Source: Dysosmobacter acutus
GTDB taxonomy: Bacteria > Bacillota > Clostridia > Oscillospirales > Oscillospiraceae
Length of the DNA stretch: 64,000 nucleotides
Assembly (NCBI RefSeq): GCF_018919205.1
Contig: NZ_JAHLQN010000001.1
Location: 2,976,001 to 3,040,000, forward strand
Direction of reading: 5' to 3'
The translations under genes were made by a program, and so were the position numbers. The notes under the pieces were generated by a model. The model saw only the letters and a list, made by a program, of their open reading frames with translations, did not search any database and was not told the origin of the DNA. Shown in pieces: positions 51,206 to 60,167 of the stretch (its first letter is position 1; each line of letters starts with the position of its first letter).

Positions 51206-51532
51206 ATGGACAGAAAATCACTCGGAAAGCGCATCAATATGGCACGCAAGGAACGGAACTGGACGAGTGAGCGTCTGTCTGAGGCTTGCAGCATCAACGC
51301 GACTTATCTGCGTCAAATCGAATCCGGCGCGAAGATGCCAAGCCTGCCTGTGTTCGTCTCCATCTGCGAAGCGCTGGGCGTATCGCCCTCCTACCTGCTG
51401 GCGGATATGCTGCCGAACGCGGAATCACAGGACATCGCCGCGATCATGAACCTGTGCAGGCAGGCAACGCCGAAGCAGCTGAACATGATATACGCCATGC
51501 TCAGCAGTGCCCTGGAGCATTCGGAACCATAA
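51206..51532 (+). CDS. XRE-family transcriptional regulator
   Basis: 108 residues, ATG 51206 with GCGGAGGCGAG upstream. The first 65 residues form a Cro/C1 helix-turn-helix (LGKRINMARKERNWTSERLS; NATYLRQIESGAKMPSLPVF; SICEALGVSPSYLLADML). A C-terminal helical arm (ATPKQLNMIYAMLSSALEHS) could allow dimerisation. Divergent from the SLOG gene; likely autoregulator. Confidence 0.88.
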   Translation: MDRKSLGKRINMARKERNWTSERLSEACSINATYLRQIESGAKMPSLPVFVSICEALGVSPSYLLADMLPNAESQDIAAIMNLCRQATPKQLNMIYAMLSSALEHSEP

Positions 51533-51575
51533 GGACTGTGACCGGAGATGGGAAACCGTCTCCGGTCATTTGCTT

Positions 51576-51992
51576 TTAGTCCTGTTCGAACATTTTCAGA
51601 GAGTTCAGGATCGATGTCACACCATCCTGCCCGCCAAACCATTGTTCCAATTCTGCTCCGTCTGCGGGCGGCATAGGTTCAGACGCAGCGGAGATAGCCG
51701 CATCCTGCTGTGCGGGGGCCGGCTTCGGCTCGGGCTGCTTTTTCAGGTAGCTCTGGTTCTTTGTCAGGATGGCAAGGATCATCTCCTCCAGTGCCGCCTG
51801 ATTTGGAACCGGAACAGATACCTCCGGTGTCTCCTTGCAGTTGATATAGTGCAGGACAGCGCTGACAAGAAACTGCGCTTTGCTGCGGCCTTGCCGGTTG
51901 AGCAGGTCGATCACCGCTTTATGCTGTGGGTCACAGATGTTGAAGCGGATCGTGAATTTCCCGGGGTCCTTCTTGTCGGTCATAGCACTCAC
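51576..51992 (-). CDS. ParR-like partition adaptor protein
   Basis: 138 residues (GTG 51992, or ATG 51983). N-terminal ribbon-helix-helix-like segment (KFTIRFNICDPQHKAVIDLL; SKAQFLVSAVLHYINCKE), a middle linker, a Pro/Ala/Gln-rich region, and a C-terminal peptide VTSILNSLKMFEQD that could be the filament-binding tip, as in ParR. GTGA overlap with the upstream parM stop. Second part of a ParM-ParR-type segregation module. Confidence 0.7.
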   Translation of the reverse strand: MSAMTDKKDPGKFTIRFNICDPQHKAVIDLLNRQGRSKAQFLVSAVLHYINCKETPEVSVPVPNQAALEEMILAILTKNQSYLKKQPEPKPAPAQQDAAISAASEPMPPADGAELEQWFGGQDGVTSILNSLKMFEQD

Positions 51993-52180
51993 CGCCCGCT
52001 GTGCTGAAGCCGGTAAAGATACTCATACCCCTTGGCATTGGCATTGATGTCCTCCACAAAAATCGCCTGCCCGATTTTTCCGGACGCTTCGATCTGCCGG
52101 CGCAGCAGAGTAGCGCCCCCGCCCAGGAAGATCACTTTGCCGGACTTGAGTTCCAGCATCCGCTCCCGCAGGCCGCTGAG
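51732..52180. repeat. direct repeat, copy B (intact parM/parR)
   Basis: Partner of 50032-50480 at offset 1700. This copy belongs to the intact genes, so it is probably the source. Confidence 0.85.
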
Positions 52181-52903
52181 CAGGTCGTTGATAAATTCCT
52201 GTGCCTCCCGTTCTGCCAGAGCGATGACCTCCGGCGCCGCGTCCTGATCCTCGCCGCGCAGGATCCGGTCGATCTCGCTTTCCTCCAGCAGAATGTCCAG
52301 CTCGGCATTTGCTTTTGCGCAGATGCGGTTATAGAGCAGGATCACACCGTTTTCCAGAGAATCACAGGCTGCCATGTCCGGCACGCCGTTCCGCAAACGC
52401 ACATAATCTGCCGTAAAGCCGCCGATATCGACCACCAGCGCTCTGGGGAATGAGGCGAGGTTTTTTACCGTGGCAGCAGCGGCAGAAAAGGACTGCGGGA
52501 AACAGGCTGTGTTTTCAATGAAAATGGCATAGGGCTTTCCCTTAAACTGAAAAGCAACTGCACCCCGCCCGTTGAAATAGTTGATAAACCGCTTTGCCTG
52601 CACGCCAAAATGCGCGGGAGGAAGGCCGACCGCCAGCTGCACGCGCATGAGGCTGCCGCTGTACTGTCCCATCGCTTCGATCTCATGCGCGATGGCAAAA
52701 AGCGTCAGAATGAAGAAGCGTTCATCCTCTGTCTTATCTCTGCGGTAGGGGATCCGCTGATCGGTCAATGTGTAATACTTCCCCCGATAGGCCAATGCGT
52801 CCGTTCCGAAGCCGGGCGTGTCGCTCTGGATAAGCCCGGAGGTAAACGGCGGTGTATGGACGGTTTTGATTTGTTTGTTCCCGTGATCGACAGCAATTAA
52901 CAT
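51989..52903 (-). CDS. ParM-like actin-family ATPase
   Basis: 304 residues, ATG 52903 with GGAGG upstream. Actin-fold signatures: phosphate 1 (MLIAVDHGNKQIKTVH), phosphate 2 (ALVVDIGGFTADYVRLRNGV), adenosine-binding (KVIFLGGGATLLRRQIEAS). The protein should polymerise and, with the ParR adaptor, segregate or position an extrachromosomal form of the element. Clostridia integrative elements often carry such modules. No parC-like array is evident; only a 10-base inverted repeat (52925-52953) lies upstream. Confidence 0.85.
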   Translation of the reverse strand: MLIAVDHGNKQIKTVHTPPFTSGLIQSDTPGFGTDALAYRGKYYTLTDQRIPYRRDKTEDERFFILTLFAIAHEIEAMGQYSGSLMRVQLAVGLPPAHFGVQAKRFINYFNGRGAVAFQFKGKPYAIFIENTACFPQSFSAAAATVKNLASFPRALVVDIGGFTADYVRLRNGVPDMAACDSLENGVILLYNRICAKANAELDILLEESEIDRILRGEDQDAAPEVIALAEREAQEFINDLLSGLRERMLELKSGKVIFLGGGATLLRRQIEASGKIGQAIFVEDINANAKGYEYLYRLQHSGR

Positions 52904-52924
52904 GGCTATGTACCTCCTATACTT

Positions 52925-52953
52925 CTCTTATACGGATGTAATACGCATAAGAG
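52925..52953. promoter_or_regulatory. inverted repeat upstream of parM
   Basis: CTCTTATACG (52925-52934) and CGCATAAGAG (52944-52953), one mismatch over 10 bases, about 22 bases before the parM start. Possible operator or centromere-like site. Confidence 0.4.
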
Positions 52954-53000
52954 CAACAAAAATCGGATCGTTCCGGAAAAAATATGCCTGTACACAAAGA

Positions 53001-53034
53001 AAAAGCCGGAGGCCGCGATGCGGCCCCGGCTTTC
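53001..53034 (-). terminator. intrinsic terminator after the 53053 gene
   Basis: Arms of AAAGCCGG-GGCCGC type with one bulge around GAT, followed on the minus strand by TTTTTCTTTG. It separates the methylase-helicase operon from parM. Confidence 0.8.
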
Positions 53035-53052
53035 TGCGTCTGAACAACTGGG

Positions 53053-53727
53053 TTATTTTGCAAAGAAATATGTGTAGAGATTATAGTCCCGCTCCCGTGT
53101 AATCAAGCGGAGCCAGATTTGAAAATGCGCCGTTTCTGCGTACAGATTAAATTCCGTGGGCTCATTTGTCGGCTGGGCATACAGCCGGCACATCCGCTCC
53201 ATCGCCCACAGGTTTTTGAATTCCGGCAGGGCAAAAAGCTGTGACTGGAAGGCATCGATCTCCTGCCCAAGCTCCGGAGCTGGGCGTATTTCTTCATCCG
53301 GGAACCATGTTGTCCACCATCGCCACCCGTCATAGTCAGAGCGGGAATAGGCAACCAGCGAAGCAGGATACCGGGCGCTGCTCAACGGCAGCGTCTTCCG
53401 CACTCCGGAGAAGATCTCCATGAACGCACAGGCAGGCGTCAGCTTGACTGCCTGCGGGTCCTTATGCTCCGCAAAACGGTGCTGCTTCACGGCGTACCAC
53501 TCGCTTATGGGGAGTACCTTCCCCGCGGCATCCCGCAGGGCCTCATCCATGCCGCACGCAGGGCAGACATAGATGTTCAGCGCACGGCTCAGAGCGTTTT
53601 CGGCAAGAGATTTCCGCATGGGGCCGCCGCAGCGCATACAGGGCATGGCGCCGGGCGTGTGCTTGTTCTTTGCCCATTCGTTTTCCAAATCAGCTTTTGG
53701 ATAGAGCTCAATATAAAACTTATCCAT
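53053..53727 (-). CDS. unknown protein with N-terminal zinc knuckle
   Basis: 224 residues, ATG 53727 with AAAGGAA upstream. Residues ~29-60 hold CMRCGGPMRK and CPACGMDEA, a four-cysteine metal site. The remainder (KLTPACAFMEIFSGVRKTLP; WRWWTTWFPDEEIRPAPELG) is not recognised. 20 bases after the methylase-helicase gene, so in the same operon. Confidence 0.65.
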   Translation of the reverse strand: MDKFYIELYPKADLENEWAKNKHTPGAMPCMRCGGPMRKSLAENALSRALNIYVCPACGMDEALRDAAGKVLPISEWYAVKQHRFAEHKDPQAVKLTPACAFMEIFSGVRKTLPLSSARYPASLVAYSRSDYDGWRWWTTWFPDEEIRPAPELGQEIDAFQSQLFALPEFKNLWAMERMCRLYAQPTNEPTEFNLYAETAHFQIWLRLITRERDYNLYTYFFAK

Positions 53728-53747
53728 TTTTTGTTCCTTTCCTGAAA

Positions 53748-56700
53748 TCAGGCGATCTTCTGTTCGCCCCAGCGGATACGCAGGTGTCCCTCGTCATCCG
53801 TTTCACGGGTCATCAACGTGGAGAGCAGGTCATAATCCACACCAAATTTGGCATAGATCTCGTCCATATCCGCATCCTGCCCCTTCATAAACATGGTGAG
53901 CTTTTCCTTTGCCAGCACCATCTGCATGAGGTTGGATTCCAGACTTCCAATGTAGATGGGGAAATACAGATCCTTTTTTTCTGTGGAGGTGTAGCGGACG
54001 AAGCGCATATAAAACTGGCTCATGCCGGCGTTGTTGTAGTGCATCTCCGGAATGATGATCTTGTTGACAAACTCGAAGTTGACGCTGGATGGAAGACTCT
54101 GCTGCGTGCAGAGCAGGATGCCGTTCTGACTGTCCCGCAATACATCCCGCAGAGCGCGCCGCTTGGCGAAGGTGACGGTGGAGCCCGTCACCACAAAAAG
54201 GGGCCGGTCCGGAAGGTATTCACGGATGGCGGCGGCGTAACGGTCCAACACCGTTGTATGCCGCACGCCGATGGCTACAACTTCTTCCGGCCATCTGGCA
54301 AGGGCTTCCACAACGGCCATCTCCTTGAGCGGCGTCTCGCCTTCATATTCCTTCATGCAGTCCGGAGCGGCACTGATGCGCAGAAGCAGGGTGATCTGCT
54401 GAATGAGCCGCATCAGCGCGTCCTTTCTGCTGTTTCCGGTCGAGCTGTAATACTCGCGCTGGATGCGGTAAAACTCCTTCAGCACGATATTGTAGACCTC
54501 CCGCTCCTCCGGGAGAAACGGAATCGGCATCTGATGGATACGGCGGATGTCCTTTCCCGTGACCTCTTCAAAGGTGCGGGTGATGACCGTCTTTCCCAAC
54601 AGTCGATCCAATTCGTCGGCGTTGTAGATGTCCTGATTTCGCTGTCCCACGCCAAAGACGCTGATTTTCTCCGGCAGATGGGAGTTTGCGAACAGGCGGT
54701 AGCCCTTTTTATAAGCGGGGATCGGCATTCCATAATAGGGGTTTTCCTTGTGCTCCATATATTCAGACCGCTTATCGTAGCTGTAAAGCGTTCGACACCA
54801 TGAGATCATATTGATGGAATTGTTGTAGAGCAGCTCCAACTGCGGGGCAAATTCGGAGATGTTGTTCCGCGTGCTGGTGCCGGTAGTCAGGAGCTTATAT
54901 TTGCAGCGGCGAAAGCAGGACAGCACGGAAAGCGTCTGCTTGGAGCTGGGGTTGGAGATGTTGTCGCTCTCATCAAAAATAAACTGGATTTTATAGCCAA
55001 GCTGCTTGATATAGCGTCCGATCTGCTTTTTATACTGGCTGACCTTGTTCAGTGTCAGGATCACAAAATCTCCCCGTCGGATGCGCTGCAGATCAGCCAG
55101 CCGCTCCACAAACACATAGGAAAAGCCTGTGCCCTTCAAAATCACATCCCAGTTGTTGCGAATGGATATGGCGCTGGAAATGACCCAGATGCTGTGTACC
55201 AGTCCTGCGTCCCAACGATATTTCCCTGTGAAGATGGCGGCGGGGGTTTTGCCGCTGCCCTGCTCCCATTGCAGGAAGGCATACCGCTTTTGGAGAGTCA
55301 GGTTGACATCGTGGCTCTGGAGCGGGTTCAGGTGGATGTAAGCATGATTCTGGGCGTCCCAATATTGAAACCGGTCGATCCAGTCAGCAAGCTGCGCGTT
55401 TTCGGCCATCTCGGAAAAGGGCTGCTCCTGATTGTCATACTCCCGGCGTTTCCGGCGCAGCAGCCGCTCATAGCCCGGAAACCGTTCCGGCTCATCGTTC
55501 AGCACCGCCTGATGGATCGGCACCGGCGTGCGCATCTCGTCCGTCAGGAGTTTTGCCATCTTCCGGCTGTATGCCTTGTAGACAAAGCTGTATTTCTGCT
55601 TGACCAGACGAATTTCGTCCCGCTCCGGCTTGGCGTTTTGGCGGCATAGCGCCTGCTTCAGATACGCCAGCACCTTTGCTTCGGTAAGCTGCACGCGCTG
55701 CCACTCCTCATAGGGCATATCCGCCGGCTGCCGCTGGGTATAAAACCGATGGACATAGGCAAAGCAGGCGTCGTATTTTTCCCGCGTGGCCGGATGGCTT
55801 CGGATCTGATACAGGTACTTCTTCACCTGATAGAGAAAAGTGCTCTTGGTGGTTTTGAGCTGTGCCAGTTCCAGAAAGACTCTGTTCCGATTGCCTGCCA
55901 GATCCGCCTTTGCGACCATGACAAGCTTCTCGTAAAGCGCGGTCGCTGCCATGACCGGATACCCGGAGGGAATATAGATATCCGCGCAGTCCGTCGAGTA
56001 CCGTTTGGGTGCCCACTCCACCGCGGTGCTTTTCTTCTGCCAGAATTGCAGCTTGGTAGGAAAGTCGTCCACGCCGCTGTCTGAAAAGGCGTGCTCCGGC
56101 AGCATCACCTGCCCTAAGAAGCTGAATCGGCTCTCCATCATGCGGATGGCGCTTTTGTCGGAGAAGCTGTCAGCAAGAAAGGATGCCGGCACAATAACCG
56201 CCAGGATACCGAGGGGCTTGAGCAGCTTTGCCGCCTTCAGGCAGTAATACTGATGGGAAGTCATAACGGTGGCGTCCGGCATGATCCAGCGCAGGTGAAA
56301 GGGCGGATTGCCCAGAACAAAATCAAAATGCGTTTGGGGCTCATAGTCCCGAATGTCACCCTGTACGATGCGGGCCTGCGGGTAGAGCTTTTTGGCAACG
56401 GCGCAAGCATTGGGATCGACCTCACAGCCGTAGGCGTTGTTCTCGTTTGGCAGGAAGTTAAAAAAGTTTCCCATGCCGCAGGTGAGATCCGCCACCAGAT
56501 CCGTGTCGGAGAGGCGCAGAGCCGAAACAATCATTTCGCACAGAGGCGGCGGCGTGAAAAACTGGCCGTTTTCCAGTTCCTTTTTTGCCGCGCTGAATGC
56601 GTTGTAGTTTTCATAGTCACTGCGCTGCAGCCCATGCAGGCCGCCATCGCCGGTATAGCGATTGAAAATGTCCTCGTCGGTCACACCGGCCTGCTCACAG

Positions 56701-56789
56701 GCGCCGCTTTGCAGCAGACGGAGGATCTGCTTATTCAGATTCCTGCGCTCCTGCTCCGTCCGCCTTTGTGGGTGATACTCGTATTTCAT
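53748..56789 (-). CDS. N6-adenine DNA methylase fused to an SF2/SNF2-like helicase
   Basis: 1013 residues from ATG 56789. N-terminal methylase: motif X GQFFTP (75-80), motif I LVADLTCGMGNFF (98-110) and catalytic NPPF (161-164). A charged linker follows, then a helicase: WEQGSGKT Walker A (508-515), FIFDESDN (DEAD-like, 604-611), TTGTSTRNN (635-643) and a C-terminal domain ending with MSQFYMRFVRYTS (motif VI-like arginines). No nuclease domain is seen, so it is not a complete type I/II restriction enzyme. Such fusions occur in element-borne anti-restriction or DNA-modification systems. Confidence 0.85.
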   Translation of the reverse strand: MKYEYHPQRRTEQERRNLNKQILRLLQSGACEQAGVTDEDIFNRYTGDGGLHGLQRSDYENYNAFSAAKKELENGQFFTPPPLCEMIVSALRLSDTDLVADLTCGMGNFFNFLPNENNAYGCEVDPNACAVAKKLYPQARIVQGDIRDYEPQTHFDFVLGNPPFHLRWIMPDATVMTSHQYYCLKAAKLLKPLGILAVIVPASFLADSFSDKSAIRMMESRFSFLGQVMLPEHAFSDSGVDDFPTKLQFWQKKSTAVEWAPKRYSTDCADIYIPSGYPVMAATALYEKLVMVAKADLAGNRNRVFLELAQLKTTKSTFLYQVKKYLYQIRSHPATREKYDACFAYVHRFYTQRQPADMPYEEWQRVQLTEAKVLAYLKQALCRQNAKPERDEIRLVKQKYSFVYKAYSRKMAKLLTDEMRTPVPIHQAVLNDEPERFPGYERLLRRKRREYDNQEQPFSEMAENAQLADWIDRFQYWDAQNHAYIHLNPLQSHDVNLTLQKRYAFLQWEQGSGKTPAAIFTGKYRWDAGLVHSIWVISSAISIRNNWDVILKGTGFSYVFVERLADLQRIRRGDFVILTLNKVSQYKKQIGRYIKQLGYKIQFIFDESDNISNPSSKQTLSVLSCFRRCKYKLLTTGTSTRNNISEFAPQLELLYNNSINMISWCRTLYSYDKRSEYMEHKENPYYGMPIPAYKKGYRLFANSHLPEKISVFGVGQRNQDIYNADELDRLLGKTVITRTFEEVTGKDIRRIHQMPIPFLPEEREVYNIVLKEFYRIQREYYSSTGNSRKDALMRLIQQITLLLRISAAPDCMKEYEGETPLKEMAVVEALARWPEEVVAIGVRHTTVLDRYAAAIREYLPDRPLFVVTGSTVTFAKRRALRDVLRDSQNGILLCTQQSLPSSVNFEFVNKIIIPEMHYNNAGMSQFYMRFVRYTSTEKKDLYFPIYIGSLESNLMQMVLAKEKLTMFMKGQDADMDEIYAKFGVDYDLLSTLMTRETDDEGHLRIRWGEQKIA

Positions 56790-56869
56790 GTTCAAATCAC
56801 ATCCTTTGTGCAAATAGGAGGGAGGATGCCGAAAACCGGCATCCTCCCCTGAAATGTATAGAAAGCAGG

Positions 56870-57055
56870 TCAATGCAGCGCATGAAACGCCGCAATGATC
56901 CGCAGCCGCACCTCCGGGGTGCGGTCTGCGCTGGTGACATAGTGCCAGCCTTTCTCTGTGATGTAAGCGTCAATTTCCTCGACACGGCCGCTGTCCAGAC
57001 GGAGCCTCATAAAGATATGGGGCCCATTTGTCTGTTCAGTCAGTTTGACTGCCAT
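56870..57055 (-). CDS. small protein of unknown function
   Basis: 61 residues (MAVKLTEQTNGPHIFMRLRL). ATG 57055 preceded by GAGGAGG; it overlaps the end of the upstream gene by about 20 bases. A short beta/alpha protein without recognisable motif. Confidence 0.55.
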   Translation of the reverse strand: MAVKLTEQTNGPHIFMRLRLDSGRVEEIDAYITEKGWHYVTSADRTPEVRLRIIAAFHALH

Positions 57056-58145
57056 CGTTGAAATGATCCTCCTCTGTCAGTAATGTAAGTTGTTCCTCCT
57101 TGGGTGGAGCCGGAGAGCGCTGCTTATTCAGCCGCCGCTCCTTTTGCTCCCTGCGCCGCCGCCGGGATTCCCGCTTTTTAGCAGCCTGTTCCTTCTTGAG
57201 ATCGACTGCATGAATGACTTCCAAACCGTCCGCCACATCCCGCAGGTCTTGCAGCAGATCTCTTTGCTCACTTTTGGCAATGCGGATATTCTCCACATCG
57301 TAGTGAAATTCAAAGTAATCATACTCCCCGTACCGACGGTGCATTTTGCTGAAAAATGTCTGCCGCCGATCCTCTGGTGTCAGGTGCGGGGAGTCGATCA
57401 CAGAGCTGCCCCAAAGCGGGTTGAAGCGCGCCTTTTTCATTTCCAGCCAGATCTCCGCGTCCGTTCGGGCCACAGGATGGGGAAACACACGCTCGCCCTT
57501 GGTCACCTGTACTTTCTTTTCCTCCAGAAAGCCGATGCGGGTGATCCATGTGCGGCGCACATCATAAAAGATATTGGCACGGCTCAAGTCTCGCTCCTGC
57601 TTGCGAATGACGCAGACGGGATTCTGACAGCGGCAGCGAATGCACTGCTCCACATCGTATTTGACTTCGACACGGCCACCTTCATAGCCATTGCAGTCTA
57701 CCACGCAGGCGCAGTAGGCCCCGCCGGTGATCTCCATGTATTGCCGGTGCTGTCTCTCGCTTCTCTCCGTTTCCACCTTCTCGGCGCTTTGCTCGTAGGA
57801 ATATCGCTTACCGGTGGTGTGGCAGGGGCAGAGAGGGACAGGAAAGCAGCTGATGCTGTGTGGACAGTCCTTGCGTTCATAGGGACAGCGCAGCAGCGGG
57901 TTGTCATTTTCCGGGCAGTAATCGATGCCTTGGAACGAGGCGTCGCTGCAGGCAAGGCCACGCCCGAGAGAGCTTTCCCCCGCGACCAGAAGACCGCACG
58001 GTGTTTCCCATGTAAACTTCAATAGAGCCTCAAAGAGATAGCCGAAATTCTGCCAGTCACTCCAATACACGAAGGATGGGTGATTCTCCCGCGTATAGCC
58101 TGCGGCGTAGAGATCCCGGGTCAGTTGATTCTGTTCCATGCTCAT
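57036..58145 (-). CDS. cysteine-rich protein of unknown function
   Basis: 369 residues (ATG 58145 overlapping the upstream stop as ATGA; ATG 58139 is an alternative). Cysteine pairs include CPENDNPLLRCPYERKDCPH, CFPVPLCPCH, CACVVDCNG, CIRCRCQNPVC. The C-terminal half has SPHLTPEDRRQTFFSKMHRR and a Lys/Arg tail. It follows a small zinc-ribbon protein. Possibly a DNA- or RNA-binding metal protein; function unknown. Confidence 0.65.
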   Translation of the reverse strand: MSMEQNQLTRDLYAAGYTRENHPSFVYWSDWQNFGYLFEALLKFTWETPCGLLVAGESSLGRGLACSDASFQGIDYCPENDNPLLRCPYERKDCPHSISCFPVPLCPCHTTGKRYSYEQSAEKVETERSERQHRQYMEITGGAYCACVVDCNGYEGGRVEVKYDVEQCIRCRCQNPVCVIRKQERDLSRANIFYDVRRTWITRIGFLEEKKVQVTKGERVFPHPVARTDAEIWLEMKKARFNPLWGSSVIDSPHLTPEDRRQTFFSKMHRRYGEYDYFEFHYDVENIRIAKSEQRDLLQDLRDVADGLEVIHAVDLKKEQAAKKRESRRRRREQKERRLNKQRSPAPPKEEQLTLLTEEDHFNDGSQTD

Positions 58146-58369
58146 ATCCCCGGACACGGAACCAGCCCAAAGTGGTTTTCCATCACATAGCGCAGATTTT
58201 CCACCGTGACCTGGTACTCCTCCGAGATACAGCCCTCGCATACGATCTGCCGATAGCCCAGCGCACGGCTGCATCGCTTATCCCATGAGTTGACATCACC
58301 GCCGCAGACAGGGCAGGCGATGTCCGGATACCACGCCAGTTTCCCGACGTCTGAATAGGTGGGTTTCAT
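58142..58369 (-). CDS. small zinc-ribbon protein
   Basis: 75 residues, ATG 58369 with AGGAGGACGAT upstream. CPVCGGDVN and IVCEGCISEEYQVT form one treble clef. Translation is coupled to the next gene by ATGA. Confidence 0.65.
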   Translation of the reverse strand: MKPTYSDVGKLAWYPDIACPVCGGDVNSWDKRCSRALGYRQIVCEGCISEEYQVTVENLRYVMENHFGLVPCPGI

Positions 58370-58392
58370 ATCGTCCTCCTGAAAATGAAAAA

Positions 58393-58425
58393 GGACGCAC
58401 AGACTTTTTACAAGTCTGTACGTCC
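58393..58425 (-). terminator. intrinsic terminator
   Basis: Arms GGACGCACAGACTT/AAGTCTGTACGTCC (one mismatch) with TTTTTC after on the minus strand. Ends transcription from the 58525 small gene. Confidence 0.75.
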
Positions 58426-58524
58426 ATCGTAGTATGCTGCCATGCGGCAGCGATTCCTTTTTGCACGGGTCAGGCGACCCAAATGTTTGAAAGGAATGGC
58501 TTCCTTCCAAACGAGGCTGAGTTC

Positions 58525-58704
58525 TCAGAGCAAGGAGCCCCGCGCTACGGCACGATCCATGCTGGTTAGAACCTGTTCCGCCGTCAGATATTGCACACCG
58601 CGCTTCCGGTCATTCCGAGCCGCCAGCAATTTGGCGGAAAGGGACTGTTCAGGAGGCAGTGGGCGTAGTTCCTGTGCGGGCAGAACCGTATTTTCCTTGT
58701 TCAT
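58525..58704 (-). CDS. 59-residue protein of unknown function
   Basis: Reads MNKENTVLPAQELRPLPPEQ through QVLTSMDRAVARGSLL. Its ATG overlaps the ATPase stop (ATGA), so it is translated with that gene. The last 18 residues are repeated, diverged, just beyond the other end of the ATPase gene (59835-59890). No family recognised. Confidence 0.6.
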   Translation of the reverse strand: MNKENTVLPAQELRPLPPEQSLSAKLLAARNDRKRGVQYLTAEQVLTSMDRAVARGSLL

Positions 58705-59801
58705 TTCGTGAGTCTACCTCCCAAAACATTTTTCTTCCAAAGGTCACCCAGCGTGTAGTCACCATCCAGCCACAGCTTGAGCTGCTCCGGATCTAACCGT
58801 CTGAACTCAGAACCGGTATCACTCCGGTCAACGACAATGACATCTTCCACATCGAACTCGTTCAGCAACTCTACAGATTGCGTAGATATAATGATCTGCT
58901 TTTCATTGGAAAGCTGCCGCACGATCTCAGAGAAAATCGTGATTGCATAGGGATGCAGGCCGAGCTCCGGCTCATCTACAATGATGGTAGTCGGCTGCAG
59001 CTCATGGGGCTGCAGCAAAAGTGTTGTCAGACAGATAAAGCGAAGAGTACCATCCGAAAGCTGAGAAGCATTGAAAACATCTTCGCAGCCGACCTGACGC
59101 CACCGTAGGACGATCTGCTCTTCATTACCCTCCTGGGGCTCCAAAACGAAGTCATCAAAGTAAGGTGCGACCAGACGGATCGATTCCACAATTTCATCGT
59201 AGCTCGACTTGAAGAAGTTTTTTAACCGGTAAAGGAATGCAGCAAGGTTTGCCGCATCGTACAGCAGCATTTTATTATTGGAAATGTTATGCTCCTGCTT
59301 GACTCTGGCACCCTTACCTGTGTCATGGAAATGATACACCCGCCAATTTTGCTTGCGCAGGGTTTGGACAACGTAATCGTCAATTCCGCTATGGACGCTG
59401 TTTTCCCACTGGGATTCACTATGCCCGCATCCGATATTGCTCTCATTATCCAAGTCATCATGATAACCGAAGTATTCCTTTTGGAAGATCAACCGGTTAT
59501 CATCGGTTGGCACCAGAACGAAACCATAAGAGTTCTGTCCGAAAAATACCTCAAAGCCAATCTCATCGGTTACTTTCCGGCCATTATATAAAAGAGAACT
59601 CAAGCCGCTCTGTCCCACAGACACCTGAAGATTTTTAGACAGAATATTCTGGAGAAAGGAAAAGGCCGAAGTAAAGTTACTCTTTCCCGCGCCGTTAGAA
59701 CCAATGAGCACATTGATTTTCCCAAAAGAAATATCGCAGCTTTTGATGGATTTGAAGCCGCGAATCGTCATGCGGCTCAACTGGTCTCCCTGTAATGGCA
59801 T
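58701..59801 (-). CDS. AAA ATPase (RecF/OLD-like, AAA_21 type)
   Basis: 366 residues from ATG 59801 (GGAGG six bases upstream). Walker A IGSNGAGKSN (33-42), signature QLSDGTLRFICLTTLLLQ, Walker B TTIIVDEPELGLHPYAI and a C-terminal switch around KQIIISTQSVELLNEF. This matches OLD/RecF-like predicted ATPases that often pair with a nuclease, DUF4276 or toxin in defence modules. No nuclease gene is adjacent; the small 58525 protein follows immediately. Upstream are YafQ/DinJ genes. Confidence 0.85.
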   Translation of the reverse strand: MPLQGDQLSRMTIRGFKSIKSCDISFGKINVLIGSNGAGKSNFTSAFSFLQNILSKNLQVSVGQSGLSSLLYNGRKVTDEIGFEVFFGQNSYGFVLVPTDDNRLIFQKEYFGYHDDLDNESNIGCGHSESQWENSVHSGIDDYVVQTLRKQNWRVYHFHDTGKGARVKQEHNISNNKMLLYDAANLAAFLYRLKNFFKSSYDEIVESIRLVAPYFDDFVLEPQEGNEEQIVLRWRQVGCEDVFNASQLSDGTLRFICLTTLLLQPHELQPTTIIVDEPELGLHPYAITIFSEIVRQLSNEKQIIISTQSVELLNEFDVEDVIVVDRSDTGSEFRRLDPEQLKLWLDGDYTLGDLWKKNVLGGRLTK

Positions 59802-59834
59802 ACCAAGCCTCCAAAATAGGTCGCATTTTGCTTC

Positions 59835-59890
59835 TCCGTGCAAAGAGTCCCGCACTATGGCACGATCCATGTCGGATAGGATTTGCCTGC
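59835..59890 (-). pseudogene. fragment of the 59-residue gene
   Basis: The frame reads GRQILSDMDRAIVRDSL, aligning with AEQVLTSMDRAVARGSL at the end of the 58525 gene. It has no start or stop of its own. Located between the toxin gene and the ATPase start. Confidence 0.6.
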
Positions 59891-59891
59891 C

Positions 59892-60167
59892 TCAGAACAA
59901 ATCGCTGTGTGTCCCCGTCCTGGTTAGATATAAAATCAGACTCTCACCAGATATTTCGTAAATCAACAGCCAATCCGGAGCAATATGACATTCTCTGCAA
60001 CCAGCGTAGTCACCACCCAAGTTGTGATCCTTGTTTTTCTCAGGCAGAGTCTCTCCATTAGCCAGTTTTTTGATAATTTCAGTTAACAGAGAAATATCAT
60101 ACCCACGGCGTTGTATGCGCTTTACATCTTTCTGGAACTTTGTAGATGGCTTTACGGTATATTTCAT
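59892..60167 (-). CDS. YafQ/RelE-family toxin
   Basis: 91 residues: MKYTVKPSTKFQKDVKRIQR, HNLGGDYAGCRECHIAPDWL and LILYLTRTGTHSDLF. The conserved His residues and the C-terminal THSDLF of YafQ-type mRNA endoribonucleases are present. ATG overlaps the antitoxin stop (ATGA). Confidence 0.9.
   Translation of the reverse strand: MKYTVKPSTKFQKDVKRIQRRGYDISLLTEIIKKLANGETLPEKNKDHNLGGDYAGCRECHIAPDWLLIYEISGESLILYLTRTGTHSDLF

Noticed and set aside
52904-53000. parC centromere array upstream of parM
   Set aside because: Only one short inverted repeat is present, not the series of direct repeats typical of parC.
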